Source: Botrytis cinerea B05.10
Lineage: Eukaryota > Ascomycota > Leotiomycetes > Helotiales > Sclerotiniaceae
DNA length: 64,000 nt
Assembly: GCF_000143535.2 (NCBI RefSeq)
Contig: NC_037319.1
Location: 2,170,001-2,234,000 of the forward strand
Reading direction: 5' to 3'
Shown: positions 48,915 through 62,011 of the stretch, one piece after another
Layout of the letters: every line of letters starts with the position of its first letter
How positions within the stretch are numbered: the stretch's first letter is position 1
The notes under the pieces: model-generated
Seen by the model: the letters and a program-made list of their open reading frames with translations, nothing else
What the model was told of the DNA's origin: nothing
Databases searched by the model: none
Made by a program: the position numbers and the translations under genes

Positions 48915-51900
48915 TGGTTCTCATCCACACGATCCAAGAGACACTCATGTCACAATACGGGGGAGTCCAGGACAATCTTTCGCAATGGACACTACATACC
49001 TGGGCATTCTCTAATTCCCCAATCCTCCAATCCTTCAACAACACACCTCGGTCATGTTAAACGATGTCCAGAGACCAGCTTTTCCCCCGTACAATTATGA
49101 TACGATCGTTGATCGTGTAGCTCAACCAAAATCCTTTGGCACCACGTATTCAATCCTTATCATGCTTTACAGCGTTCATGGGCCTTTCATTAGACCACAA
49201 CAATCGCTTAACCAAGCAAAAATCCATTGTGTGGCCAATATCAGGCCTATATCTCATATGTGTACAAGCTCTCATCCAGTAATTTTTGATTGTCTCCAGC
49301 CACCATTACTTTATGCCATACATACAAACAAACAAACAACTTAACAACACATCACAGTCGCTCATAACCTTGGATTGAATTAACAAGACATCAAGATCCT
49401 TCGTCACCTGGGAAGTCACTCCACTACGACGATTTCCTCTCCAACCGCGAATACCAAGATATGACGATATTTCTTTCGATAAGTCGATACAATCAATCGA
49501 TCACATCTCCTGATCGGCCCCAGCTGGAGCATTCTAACTAACAGTCGATGGCCATGGGGTCGTCGTTGATCCGGGGACGCTGTTTGTTTTTAGATTGATA
49601 CCCGAATTCAGATCACGTTGATTGATATCCACCTTTTCTTATCCTCTCGACTCTCGAGCCTTTTACGGTGCAGACTCCACTTCCAAGTCAGAGGACTCTC
49701 TGTCAACTCTAGGATCCCAAGTATTCGATTGCGTCAAACGCGCAGGAAGGGAAAATATGCTTTCCTATCATCCCACTTCATGGTCCCCACTATCTATACT
49801 CGCGGACCCATATCAAGATACCTAAGAACCTGTCACCGTGTCACGAGCCTCTTCGAATTACCCCTCATGTTCATCTTGAAAGATTCTCAGTCCTATTTCT
49901 GTGAGTCAGTACCTGATCAACATCATTAGTACCGATTTACTTGAGACTTTCATGTGCGTCATTCCCCTTTTCATTGAAACAGCCAGTGCGTGATCATCGA
50001 TGGAAATAGTCTGTTTCCATGTTGCTGTAAGATTCACTTTCTTGGCCTTCTTTGGGCGTGCAGCGGCGGGCATACAAAGTCAAAATATTGCATGCCTCCA
50101 GCCGAGCCGTAGTGGTGGGGTGTGAGAGCCAATGACACAGTACGATTCTTCGATTATCTTTCCTTTACATTGATATCTCGACATATCAAGAATGGTATGC
50201 TTCTCAAGTCCTCTGATCGAAACTTTATTTTTAATAATGCACATCACGAAGGCTGCAGAAAACATCCCCACCTGCTCTTTTCTGGAACATTGTACGCCCG
50301 TCAAGCCACTCCGAGAAGTAGCTGAAATCAAAATCCCGGCCCTTACTTAATCTTGCTCAACGTTTATCCCCCCTGGTCTCACAAGCCGGGCGTGTAAGCC
50401 AATCTGATCCGTATCCTAAATAAGACAGCGCTACTGAGAAGTTTGAAACTTATCCTAATACAATTCATCATCACACAGCATCAATAATCACAATGTTGGT
50501 ATTCATCGTCAACAGAATCACGAGACATTCTAGAATAGCATCATTCTCTTCATCGTCTCTTCTCTCGTGTCCATTTTATCTCGTTTTCTATTCTGTTGTT
50601 GCTCTGCATCTTGACGCAAGGGATCTATTGCCTGAATACGAACAATCATAATGCCACGCTGTAAAATTGTATACTGCAGTACGTATAACATTTGGCCCAT
50701 TCGTGGTTGCACGGCACGAAGTATTTCTGCCTGCCCTTGCAACAAGGCTCGGTGTAACGGGTTTACCCCTCCACGTTCCAATGTAAGACATGGCTATCGT
50801 TATCAGAAGGCCCATCCATTCGTGGCTCTCCAATGATTTATGTCGTGGGATTTCTCTGTGAACACAATCACACACGCTGTCACAATCTACTCGGTGATAT
50901 TCAAGCTCGGCGCTTAGGCAGCCTGGTTTGAATGTGGCGTCCGGAACACAAGGCTGGCTGTTGTGATGATAGGTTGGGGAAAACACGGTCTGGATCACAA
51001 CTTAAGAAAACTGGTTTTCTTGGGAGTGATCTCAGCATATGCCTGTCTTGAATTGGTTGGGAAAAGACTATTCGATTGTGTATGTAATTTTTTTAAGTTT
51101 TTATTTTCAAATCTCACTTGAGCCGCATAGCATTAAACAAAATCCATTTTGAGAAGTATCTCACTGAGTAAAATCATTATCAAATTATGTTGCCTCACAT
51201 GGCGATACATGGTTCTCGTGCACAACCCAATTCTGCGCCGATGAATTTCTCCGCGGCTTTATCAAGCGCGCTGGTTGTCGGGGGCACGGAATGGGGTCGA
51301 CGCTTTCACACTGAGGCCCAGGTATGGAATTTACGATAACGAGTTGCTTTTACGTTATGGTGCTTATGTTTTTAGGAAAAGAGGGTATGATTTCTGAACA
51401 TTCAAGCTGAAAAGCATCAGCTCGCGTAGTGACATACAACAGCGCTTTTATACCGGTAGTCTGGAAAGCCGCGCTGGAATCTGTGATGGCATAACAGTTG
51501 GTCGCTCCAAGGTCCCCAACTGCCGTGTACAGACAGCATTTACCGAGGATTGACAAGTGCCGGGGACTGCGGAATGCATTACGGGTGTCTCATGATGCCA
51601 GTCTTTAGTTGTAATTATTTCCGTTGCCGCTACTATATCAGCGTGTTCAACTGATCGGACTAATGGGCTTAGTTGACACTTAAATGTTTCAACGCGATCT
51701 AGTATCCGAAATGACTTTAAAAATTTAAATTATTTGAGTGTTTTTAATAGATTTGTTGGGTCTAGGGGTTCCTCGCGTTTCATTGTCGGGATATAGCCTG
51801 GGTTATTGGAAACTCGGCATTAGATCGATTGGCATTATTTTGCTGTTGGGGGAGAATCTCTCACCTCCCGTAATCGAGACGAAGAGCATCCTATTGAAGT

Positions 51901-54361
51901 AACCTACGTGTTTGTTATTTACAAAAAATACCTCACTGCAAAATGTAAGCCCATTCGCATGATAGACGAACACCTCTTATCACATCATCTCAAAATCTCT
52001 GGCCCCCAATAACCACTCATGCCGCGCCACCAACGATGATAACAAACTACAACACCAACACAGTAACCATAAATGTACATCTATCAATTCTTTCATTCCA
52101 CGCAGAGTTAAATTATACTACGTTCAGCCCTGAAACGCTACAGTAAAGTTCGTTGGTGTTGGATATAGAAATCTTACTTCAGCATGTACAGCGCCGCATC
52201 AGCCTTGGGAATGTTTGTTAGTCTCTGTTGGTTGGGTGTTAGTTCTACGGGAGAACTTAAAGCGAGATTCGTATTAGGGATGGTTTAAACTTCGTTTGGG
52301 ATTGATTGAGAAATACATGTTCCTGTTTGTGAAGTTGCGGGTGAATATACGAGGGAATGATTAGATTCATGATTCTGAATACTTCAGAACTAAATCTTGG
52401 ATATATGTCTATATAGTTCCTTTCGGTACTTGAAGATCTAGTGCTGAGCCTTTTGATTCGATGGAGTTTTTGTGGTGTTAAAATGCATACTTTTTTTACT
52501 TTCAAAATTTTTAATAGTGCGTACTTTTTGCGAATGTGTCGTCAGCTGTCCACTACTATTAATCTAGCTTAACTCCCTCGGCCTAGAGAGAACTTGATTC
52601 TAGTTACTGCTGTTTCTCAGAACGCTATTTACATAGTGATATATTCCCTTTTACTGTTCTATTCATGTTGAGTCTCATCTTCGTTAATCCACGTTGTCGT
52701 CAACCTCGGCTTCGAGAACTAAATACATTTCCCAGCGCCTTTTATTCTCTTTCATCTCCTTCAAATCAATATTCCTAATTATTTATCTGTGCTCTTATAT
52801 GCTTTGCCTTAATTCTCTCCTCTCCTCTTCTCTTGTTGCTCTTTCTCTTCAAGGTTTTAGTATCTCATGGTTCTTTTTATTACTCATCTAGATCGTCAAT
52901 AGCAAATCGTTATCTTATTCTACCTAACTATCTTATCATCTAAGGAATCTTGATTCGGCATTTCTCCGCACGGGGAGTATTCTGGATAATGATATGCCGT
53001 CTTCTGACACTTGACTGAGCTGGGATAAGATGCGTTGGGGCAGTAGATATGATGTAAGATGCTTAGCTTTGTCTCATTCTTCGACTGGGCTTTCTTACGC
53101 TTTAGATGATCAATTTCGCAAATTTTTCGTTGCGGATGTAATCATGTTGTTGAGATTCAGGAATGGTAAATGTGTGGTTATCCCGCTATCTATGGTATTT
53201 GAGCTTAGATGATTGAGCTAAGTAGCTCTCTTGTACATACTAACGCCTTAGTATTATGGAGTCAATAGCCGAGATCATCTATCGCTAGGTCCTTAGAAAT
53301 TGGAATACCAGATATTCTAAACCAAAAAAAAAATAGTATCGGTGGGTTCATGAGTAGGTATGTTGCCGTGTTATCCCATAGATAGGGTCCGTTAATTTAA
53401 ACTCGGATTTCGGAGAAGAAACGATCGAATCGTTGAGATAGAAGAGGATGTATGTACGTATGTACGTTTGTGTGTATGTGTGTGTGGCATGTAACGAAAT
53501 CTATGTGTGATAACAAAGAGGGTCAGTAGATTTAGTTGATTTTTCATATAGCAATGGATTCTTTCAGGGATGTAACGAACTGGAGATTGGAAAAGGATCG
53601 GGTAGTGATAGTTATAATCCCTATATTGGAGATTGAATTCTAGTTTCGGTGAGGGTCTAGAGCCCGAGGGGCACAGAGGAATAGATAGCTTATCATAGCA
53701 AGCCATTAAGATAGTATGGGTGGTAGACTCGAAATACTCACCTCAAACATAAGGAATGATAGAGCATCAGTAGACTTATCCAAGAATATAACGAAGTACT
53801 CTATGCTGCCGATATTGTATCGTTTGGTATCAATCTCACCTTGCAATTTGAAGTTGCAACCAAACACCTGCTAAACTGCGAGATCTCACGAGTGTAGTGT
53901 GACTAATCAAGAAGCGTGGGATCCAGAGACAAGTATTTGTTGTAAACCCCTTATTTTCATTTTATTTTGGTTGTTTCTCTTAATTGCTGATGCTAAACTA
54001 ATTGACAAGCAAAAGAGAGAGAGGAAGACTCCCAAACGCCTATACATCTGCTCAATGCCCATCCATCGGCCACTAATATCCTATCCTCTCATAGCCGTTC
54101 ACGCCCAAGTAAGTACCGCCGCCAGCACTTCGTTTGCGTTTGCTGCCTCTATGATGATCTCCTCATGACTTCCCACCAGACCGTGAATGCTTTGGTTTGT
54201 CTCTCCATCTTCATCGCCCACCCCCTTTTTTGTCTTTTTTTCTTTATCCTTTTGAGCTTGATAAATTTTTAGATTCGGCATGACACGAACTCGTATTCTC
54301 TACCATCTCTATACCCAATGAACCCACAAATCTCCTCTGTATAGTGTCTTCTTACACGATT

Positions 54362-54850
54362 TTAACCTCGTGTCCTATGGGAAGAAGTGCCGTCTGTGCC
54401 GCTAGAATTGTGGTGCCTTCCACTTCTTCTAAGTTTTCCCCAATTATCTTCCGGCAATCCAAATATTCCTTGAACACTTTCACGCATGTTTGGGTCTCTA
54501 TCGTCTTTGTAATAAGAGCTGGGAAGAGTTGAACTTCCATTATTTTCCCTCTCCTCCTTTTCCTTTGCCCGGCTCTCCTCTAAAGTATTCTTCGATGCCG
54601 AAAATCTCTCCCTGTCCCTGGAATCGGAACTATGTCCTCTCGGTTCATGAGCCTGTCTGACAGCTCTGTCTTTGCTCTCAAAGTATTTCTGCTTAGTGAC
54701 TGGATGATCGAGGTTGTGTTCACCATTCACATCATGATACTCTAGGAAGTCAGGCTTTTTGTTATTTCTTGGAGGCGGCTTTGTTGGGTTGGTTGTCGAT
54801 TTAGATACCGGCTTAGATGTCTTCCTTCGGCCAGTTGATTCTTGTGGCAT
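54362..54850 (-). CDS. Hypothetical hydrophilic protein
   Basis: A 162-residue single-exon frame starting at the ATG at 54850. An upstream in-frame ATG at 55186 would add 112 residues that look like translated leader, so I prefer the shorter form. The product is highly polar and probably disordered. The first part is rich in Lys, Thr and Pro (KPVSKSTTNPTKPPPRNNKK), followed by alternating Arg/Asp/Ser/Glu stretches. One small ordered motif near the C-terminus, GIFGLPEDNWGKLRRSG, may be a short binding helix. It has no signal peptide, membrane segment or cysteine pattern. Codon-like composition and an A-rich context before the ATG support it as a gene. No family is recognised. Confidence 0.5.
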   Translation of the reverse strand: MPQESTGRRKTSKPVSKSTTNPTKPPPRNNKKPDFLEYHDVNGEHNLDHPVTKQKYFESKDRAVRQAHEPRGHSSDSRDRERFSASKNTLEESRAKEKEERENNGSSTLPSSYYKDDRDPNMRESVQGIFGLPEDNWGKLRRSGRHHNSSGTDGTSSHRTRG

Positions 54851-55826
54851 GTTGTCGATTTTTACAGTATAATTGTTGAGGAAAGAAAGAAGTAAGAAGC
54901 ACTGGATGCTGGTAACTGAAAGTCGTAGTAATGATGATTGAGTAAATTGGATGTGTATGTTGTTTCTGATTCTCGCTTGGTGGGAAGTACTGTCATTCTT
55001 ATACTCGAGTATCGATACTAGATTGATGATTTTCGTAAGTAGATTCACAATGCATAACCTTCCAACATGCCTTTCGACGTCGGAATAAGTAAGAAAAGAT
55101 GAGGCCGATGTCTCGTAGACCGCGAGAGGGCCTCTATTCATGGTGGGGCAATTCCTTACTGAAGGTTTTCGAGGCCGAATTAGCAATCAATTTCTAAACA
55201 GACCGAAATTTGTTGTAAAGAGAGTTCTCAACATGTTAATTAACAAGTATGACGCTTAAAATTTACAGCCACACTGTTGTTTTGCAATGAAGAGTTTTGA
55301 TATAGCCTTCTGGTGAGATAACATCCAACCAACATGGCTATCAACAGATACTTCCAACTTAGAATTGCCAACTTCTTTGATATGACTATTCACTTTCCTG
55401 AAAATCTCGGAGGATATAATTCAAGGAGTTGCAGATAATAGTCAATAGTATTTAGCATCAATCAGAAGTCTATTTCATCGTACCTAGGTAAGGTACATAA
55501 TGCATTTTTAGCAAGTCATTCGAACCAGCCTACTGCAGAACGAGAGAATTGTAGAGAATGAAGCCGAGTTAGATATTTCAAAAATATGGTAATAAGGCGA
55601 GACTAGATCTAGTTGTTTGCAGCAGGAAAATAATCGATCCACTTGGACCAAGTGAAGGATATTCCTGCGTGTATACATACAAAGAATGGAACGATTTCCA
55701 TTTTAGCTCTAACAAACACTTATCTCGAGCAGGCGAGGAATGATTTTAATTAGGTAGTAAGCTATGGAGAAAGGCAAATAATGGAACTATAATATTATTG
55801 ACAAAATCTAATGCTTGATCAATCTT
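54851..55826. other. Intergenic region
   Basis: The left half is probably the 5' leader and promoter of the hypothetical gene. The right half is AT-rich 3' sequence beyond the rhodopsin-domain gene. No other gene is supported. Confidence 0.5.
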
Positions 55827-57314
55827 CTATTTTGTAATTGTAATATGCCTTGTGACCCAAATCTTATTGTCAACCAGTGGACTTTCATCCGACTCCGTGT
55901 CGAGGCCCTGATTCTGCCGTTCTCTTCCACGTTGAAGGTGGGCTGTAGATAGCTTTTTCAATTGATACGAAGGTCCAGGTCGATCTTTGGATTGATTTGG
56001 TTGAATTTTAATTTTCGAATGACTTTTGGAAAGTTTGCTTGCTGACGTTGAGGCTCCCAGTGTCGAAGAGAACCAGTCATTGATAGATTTTGGAAGCTTG
56101 AAATACGTTTTTAGTACGGGTCGAACTAAAAAAAAAAAAAAGATGGAGGAATCAGTGATTGCTCAAGACAAAAAGAGTTTGGAGAATTAGAGAAAATGGT
56201 AGCATTGAAAGTAGCTGTAGAAGATGAAGAAGAAGTGCAAAATGAAGACGAAGAAGTTTAGATTGAAGAAAGGAATCTTGCAAACATACATGTTGGGACA
56301 CAGGCTCCTAAAATAGCGCTCCCTTCCTCAATCATCAACCATTCATTCGCAGTAGAGAATCCAGAAACTATATAGACTTTAGCAACTTTCAGAACGAAAT
56401 GATCTCACATTTCTTACAATGCTCTGGATCATGAGGCTGATATGAGTATGCTATACGTAGTATGCATGTCACAATAACGCTGCAAGCTAGTTAATGGCAT
56501 ATCAATCACATCGATGAAAGGACGACATGACTTACAACCCACCAAACCAGAAAAGCAAGAACAAAAGAACCTTCTTCCGTACAGGTACATGAAGGTCTCT
56601 GATGACAAAGAAAGGAAGGGCGAGAATGACAACATCCAAGATTGCATTGGGAAGTTCGAAGCCAAGAACTATCTCTCCGTACGGAATGCAATGTGTGGTG
56701 GGTTCGAGTCTAAGGGCTATATTATATGCTGCTCTGATAGGTGTACATCCGAATATCGTCAAGCATACAGTGATTATGAACCATATTGTGCATAAACCCA
56801 TTGTTATATCCACACATCGAATGAGATTTGGGGTTGTTTTGAATAGAGAGCGATACATGCATAATATTGAGATTTTAACGGCCGTGATGATGAAAGGGAA
56901 GTGAATACTACCAATCCATAGCAACTATATGAGTATTAGCTAAGCATTAACACCGAATACAGATCATTATGGAACTCTACCTGGAGCATTTTCAATCGAT
57001 GATCTGAATCCATGACTAAAAATGGTTCGAGGGTACCTGATATTTTCGTGATGTCTGTTTGATACATTACTATAAAACATCTGCTTTGGCGATTGTATGT
57101 ACTCGCCGCAAACTATCAAAATACAGTGCGAAGCAAACATCAAATAAGCTGCAAGAATCCACCAGTCATCGTAGCGGATGAATTGCCCAGTCGTCGTCGT
57201 GCTCTTTGTCTGTATTCTGGAAATGACGCGTAGAATGAGAGCTATTGTGTCTATGATCAAGAATAAAATAGTTGCCTCCAAGTTGGACATTCCATCTGGG
57301 AGGATTGAAACCAT
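55827..57314 (-). CDS. Fungal rhodopsin-domain integral membrane protein
   Basis: Six exons (57314-57071, 57015-56981, 56924-56536, 56479-56418, 56367-56290, 56125-55827) encode 368 residues. All introns are GT-AG with consistent phase. Seven hydrophobic segments are expected. YDDWWILAAYL at 48-58 marks the second helix and its preceding loop. LWIGSIHFPF and the KISILCMYRSLF segment follow, then FGCTPI. After the fourth exon comes VIVTCILRIAYSYQPHDPE, then ANEWLMIEEGSAILGACVPTFRPVL, the family's conserved helix-seven region. The cytosolic tail ends in IWVTRHITITK, a typical closing motif. These match the large family of fungal rhodopsin-domain (PTH11-related) proteins, which often lack a CFEM domain, as here. 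Ligand and signalling partner are unknown. The second exon is only 35 bases, and the first intron is the least certain join. Confidence 0.88.
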
Positions 57315-58513
57315 GATTGAGAATGATTATTGAATAGATTTCCAAGAGTGCAACGACTAAGGTATGCAATACGAAATTGAAAAGGGTCTACATGATGTAG
57401 ATAGGATCATGAAATCTTTTCTAATTTAAGGAATCGAGTGAATATTACAAACCGCGTCAGTACCGAACAACGAAGATAGAATATTGAGTAGAACGGTACG
57501 GAGGATCTGGGGGCAGTTTCCCATAATCTTGGATGAATCAAGATAAGGAGTGTGATAGCAAATTAATAATGCGGCTTCGCGGCGTGATGTCCCAGCGGAA
57601 TGGTATATCAAGATTCCTCCTCCACAACAAAACCATGTGGAGGATATGCCACCTGGAAGTTAGACACGATTGATGGGAATTCGATGGGAATTGTCCAGCT
57701 ATGGATGTGGCTATGGGTAGCCAAAAGTTGGTGATAGGTGCAGGCACGCGATAACCAAATTAATGTATGCATTGTATGGACGGCCCGAGCCTGCCGACAA
57801 TATACAGCAATAATGTGCCTTGCAGCATTATTGACAGCGGCCGAGACTTGCATCGGATCATGTAAAATCGAAATTGCACCCAGCATTAGATGCACCAACT
57901 TAGGCGGCTTGGAGGTCTTCGGCCAACATCAATTCAACAGAGATTTACGCCGTGTACGACTGTCATTGAGAACAAAGATTGCAGTTGTCAACTTTTGGTA
58001 CAACACTCAATTGTAACCAAGCACGGCGCGTTACGAAACGATCCTTCAAGCAATGGAAATGCGGATGGGTGGCACCGAATGTTCAAGTCAGAACCCCTTC
58101 GATTGCTAAGCTGTAGGAAGCTGTGATGGATGAATGTGTTTTGAAGGTTGGAAAAGGATGGGATGCAACATTGGTGGACCCGTGTGCGGATGTGGCTCAG
58201 GGTGTGGCTCAGGATGTGGCTCAGGGAGGAGTTCAAAGCCGCATCATCTTCCCTTACACTATATCTCACTCTGAACCATTGATACTTTTGAAATAAATTT
58301 CTATTTTCAAGCCGAACGTCTCTCATGCTTCATGGGATATCTAAAATAAGAAATCGAAACCCAAATCCTACATTACCGTGTATTTCCCTCTTTCCAACAC
58401 CTTCAAAATGCCAACTTCTATTATGATTCTAAACGTAAACACATCAAAACTCATCAAAATTCCTCTGTCACTATGTCGCTAAACTAGGAAAAAATCAAAT
58501 CGCACCCTCTTTC
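57315..58513. other. Intergenic region
   Basis: Lies upstream of the rhodopsin-domain gene and downstream of the MFS gene, both on the minus strand. A 13-bp GTGGCTCAGGGT-like unit occurs about three times near 58191-58229. Other frames overlap one another and show no domain. Confidence 0.55.
58191..58229. repeat. Short tandem repeat (GTGGCTCAGGGT)n
   Basis: Three near-identical 12-bp copies, with one base change in the second. Confidence 0.8.
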
Positions 58514-60482
58514 TCATTCATTGGTTTTCTGTTCGCGTTTCTCTCCATCGTTAACAGCATCATTCTTCTCACTCTCCCCATGAGCAGTCTGCCTTCTCGC
58601 CTCCCGTTCCTCCATATCTTCTATTGTCTGCTCGGCCTCATCTTCATTTGAAGATGCTCCCCGTATCTCCGCCAATACACGCGCCGCTTCCGCCGCAAAC
58701 TTGCACTTCATTCGAATGGATGCTCCATACTTGTAGAACAAGAATGGAAATGGTACACAGGCCAGTGCGAGGAAAGCTGGAATTGAACTTGCCCAATGAA
58801 TGCCAAGGTTTTTGTACATATCTAATCATACAGTTAGTTATCTGTTTGACACAACCATGGGATTTAGAAAATACTTACAGCTAGTAAAGAGTGGGAATGC
58901 TGCACCAAACAAGGAGCGAAGAACACTGTTGGCCGCTAAAACGGAAGCGGCGTAAAGAACATACGCATCAATCAAATAGTTCATGACACTCAAGAACACC
59001 AATACCATCCCAAAACCAAAAGGAGCAGTGCCTATGATACTAACAATCCAATGTATACTTGGGGAGTTTGTCCATGCGAACCAAAAAAGACCAACAGGTA
59101 AGCATATACTTCCAACGAGGGCAGGTGGAAGTCGAGCTTCAGGCGGAGCAGCATTGTTATGCCTAGCAGCTGTAGCGTTATATCGTTTGTTGTCCCACAG
59201 TGAGTAAAAGACTGCAGATATCATTCCGACTGCAACACCACAGAAAGCCAATCCACCAATACCAGCACTCCATCCGCGCCCAGTTTGGAAGACAATTGGG
59301 AATGCTCCGAACATCATGTATAAAGTTCCGTATACGATTGCCATGTACAAACTCAACAAGAGTACGATAGGTTCTGTAAACAACAAAATCCAAGGTCTCG
59401 AGAGTGCCGTTTTGAATTCTGCTGATATAGATTTAGAGCCCCTTTCGACTTCCGCCCTGGATTTGTAAACTTTCCCGGTCATGGAGGACATCTTGTTTGC
59501 TCGGCGACGAAGGATGACTGGAGAATAAGTTTCGGGAATGGTGAGGGAGCCAATGATCCAGACTACTCCGGTAAATATGGCCATGAGTCCCCTATTGATA
59601 GTGTTAGGGTCATAGTATGAATAGTGATTTAAGCAATGCAACTTACTCGACCCATCTCCAGCCTTCTGTTTCTCCCAAGAAGCCGCCTACAATTGGCCCA
59701 GCAACAGGACCTAGAAATGGTGCTGCAGCAAAGATACTCATAGCGACTCCTCGATGAGCAGCAGAGAACATGTCGGCAATGACTCCACCGGCATTGGTAA
59801 GAGGGGAACTACCAAAAGATCCTGCGATAAATCGCATGATCAAGAGCGTCTGCATATTTTGTGCTCCAGCAGCCCCAGCATTGAAGATAGTAAGCATAGC
59901 ATAAGTACCACAGAAAAGGACCTGTCGACCATATAATTCTGACAAGGGCGCCCATATAAGTGGACCGATAGCAAAACCCAAGACGAAAAGCGAGACTCCT
60001 AAAGTGACGACTTCCGAACCGACATTGAAAGTCTCGATGATCTCTTTAACACCACCTGAATATGCCGAGGACACAAAAGATACTGCTAACGTTGCCTTCA
60101 CCAACAGTTAGTATGTGGGTAAGAGAAGTATGTGTGTCTCGCCCTCCTTCGTTGCACAGCTCAAACTTCGGAGAATAATAACCGAAACCTTAACGGAAAA
60201 GGGGGGAGAGCTTACAAAGGCGAGAAGTATCGTAATAGTCCATTTCTTCAACATGGGAAAATTCATTGGATTTCTGCGATCGCCTGGAATAAATTCCACC
60301 ACAAAAGGATCCTGTTCCGTCCCAGATCCTTTGTAAGGGTAATTGAGTACTTCGGGCGTGACATGTATCTGATCGAAAACCAGCTCCCAATGCCTAGCCT
60401 TTTTTTGGACATATTTCTGTTCTTCCAAATCCCTATCCATATTCATTGTAATTGAAGAATCAGCGTGTGAAGTTTGAACCAT
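58514..60482 (-). CDS. MFS transporter, DHA1 drug:H+ antiporter type
   Basis: Four exons (60482-60216, 60095-59647, 59591-58879, 58821-58514) encode 578 residues with about twelve membrane helices. Proton-driven export across the plasma membrane is the usual role. The polar N-terminus ends with [14 protein letters not shown], typical of the group. Helix 2-3 loop [11 protein letters not shown] carries motif [15 protein letters not shown] lies on helix 4, and [17 protein letters not shown] is the antiporter motif C on helix 5. A charged loop with RRRANKM follows helix 6, and the cytosolic C-terminus is Glu/Asp/Arg-rich. These features match fungal DHA1 multidrug or polyamine transporters. The first intron (120 nt) has an ACTAAC branch site and precedes [10 protein letters not shown]. 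The substrate cannot be read from sequence. The gene lies between the rhodopsin-domain gene and a transposon remnant. Confidence 0.93.
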
Positions 60483-61636
60483 GATGTTTTTACGAATTTA
60501 TTCGACTTTGGGGAGGTAGCGAGGTAGGTACATATGGCTAAATACAACCTTGCCGAAAGAGTATCCGTACACCGAAATGCGAGATTGAAAATGCTCAAAA
60601 ATATTCAAAACATTTTGCGGCGAATAGTCTAGATTATATATTGTCTGCAACATGACGAGATTTGAAATCCAATTTGGATAGCACCTTTTTGTTCACTCAT
60701 TGCGACCGCTTATCGAACATCCGGCGAGTAGATATCTGAGTATTTATGCGCGTTATGCTGATCAATTCACGTTATGCATTGCATAGATTGAAAATGTACA
60801 CATTCGGGGGAATTTGTTCCCGGTATGTCATGAAGCCTGATGAAGAACGCGCCCTTTAGTGGATCAAGAACAGTCAGCCTATGGAGGTATATGGAATAAG
60901 TAACCGAGATCCCTAATACATACTGTTACAACGGATTAGTAACAGGCTGTAGAATCACTAACTTATAGGCTATAATGGTATTATAGGCCTCAGTGATTCA
61001 GCTGCAGTATACCGGGGGACACTAGGCACCCAAGGAGAGCCTCAGGCATGTATATAGTATTAGACATAGGATACCCTAGAAACCTAGAACATAGTTCCCA
61101 GGACAGTAGGTCCTAGGAAAGACAGAACACAGTAAGCAAGAAGGCTTTATTAGGATTAGTAATGTCCTAGGGGATTAGCTTCAGGACAAAAGAATAAGCT
61201 AGGACATTAAGAGTTATAAGATTAATATTCTGTAATAAATAGCTTAGAAACGATAGTGCTTTAAAAACGACTGGCTGTTCCAACTATCCAAATGAAACGA
61301 AGATCTATATAAGGGAATAGATTTCATTATAATATAAAGCTTTATATTCAAGATAATAATTATTAGTTTTATTATTATAGTTATAAGAATTGTAATTAAT
61401 TATAATCTTATTGAATCCTTATTTAAAATTTAATCTAAACTATTTCGAGAGATTTCTAGATACTTCCACATAACTTTAAAAGCAGCTCCCATAATATTTA
61501 TTAATAGTATATTAGTAGAAAAAGAGATTTCTAATAAGTCTATTAATATTATAATAGATAACTTGAACAACGATGATGTCGAGGCTACATTTCCTACTTA
61601 AGAAGGAATTTAAGTATAACTACTTTGTAATTTGAA
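60483..61636. other. MFS promoter and AT-rich, repeat-like block
   Basis: The left part is the MFS gene's promoter side. From about 60924 (TGTTACAACGG, with a nearby inverted GTAACA) the sequence has a repeat-like look. From about 61290 to 61580 it is extremely AT-rich, as expected for repeats mutated by RIP (repeat-induced point mutation). No frame is open. Confidence 0.5.
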
Positions 61637-62011
61637 CTTACGGCTCCACCCCCTGCACTATACATTGCCCTTGTACGTTTAGAACCTAACGGTTACTAGG
61701 TGCTCCAGCTGCACAGGTCGTCTTCAACATTCCAATCTTACGGAGCAGAATACCGACGGTGGCAGCTGCCTATTATCAACACGTTTGCTCTCACGATCCA
61801 CAAAGTGCAGGGTCTTTCCTTGCCGTCCATTACCCTCGTACTGAACAAGAGTATCTTTTCTGAAGGGCAAGCATTTGTAGGATTGAGTCGAGCAACAACG
61901 TTAGAAGGAGTCTTTTTGACGCAGCTGGACTTCGATGCGATCAAGGCCGACCCTGAGGCTATTGCAGAATATAATAGATTGAGAACGGTAGCCTCGCAAT
62001 TGCAAACATAG
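61637..62011 (+). mobile_element. Remnant of a PIF1/Helitron-type helicase
   Basis: The frame at 61700-62011 contains INTFALTIHKVQGLSLPSI, EGQAFVGLSRATTLEGV and DPEAIAEYNRL. These are the last conserved motifs of PIF1-like DNA helicases, as found in Helitron transposons and PIF1-like helicase genes. Upstream in the same frame APPPALYIALVRLEPNGY is also family-like but ends at TAG (61695-61697), probably from a former CAG codon. Nothing remains of the ATPase core or of a Rep domain. It borders the AT-rich block, so it looks like the surviving 3' end of a mutated element. A Helitron terminal hairpin was not identified. Confidence 0.75.

Larger units (their letters stand above)
44166..54361. other. 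Gene-poor region of about 10 kb
   Basis: No frame on either strand combines acceptable length, splice sites and recognisable protein features. The frames at 44921-45402 (-), 46707-46970 (+), 47642-47944 (+), 48389-48679 (+), 49618-49929 (+) and 50588-50998 (-) were read and look random. The first kilobase is purine-rich on the + strand and may be the J-domain gene's promoter. Two short tandem repeats are listed separately. Parts of 51600-53400 are AT-rich. Confidence 0.5.

Noticed and set aside
50588..50998. ORF of 136 codons with several cysteines
   Set aside because: No signal peptide, random-looking composition, overlapping frames of similar length on both strands.
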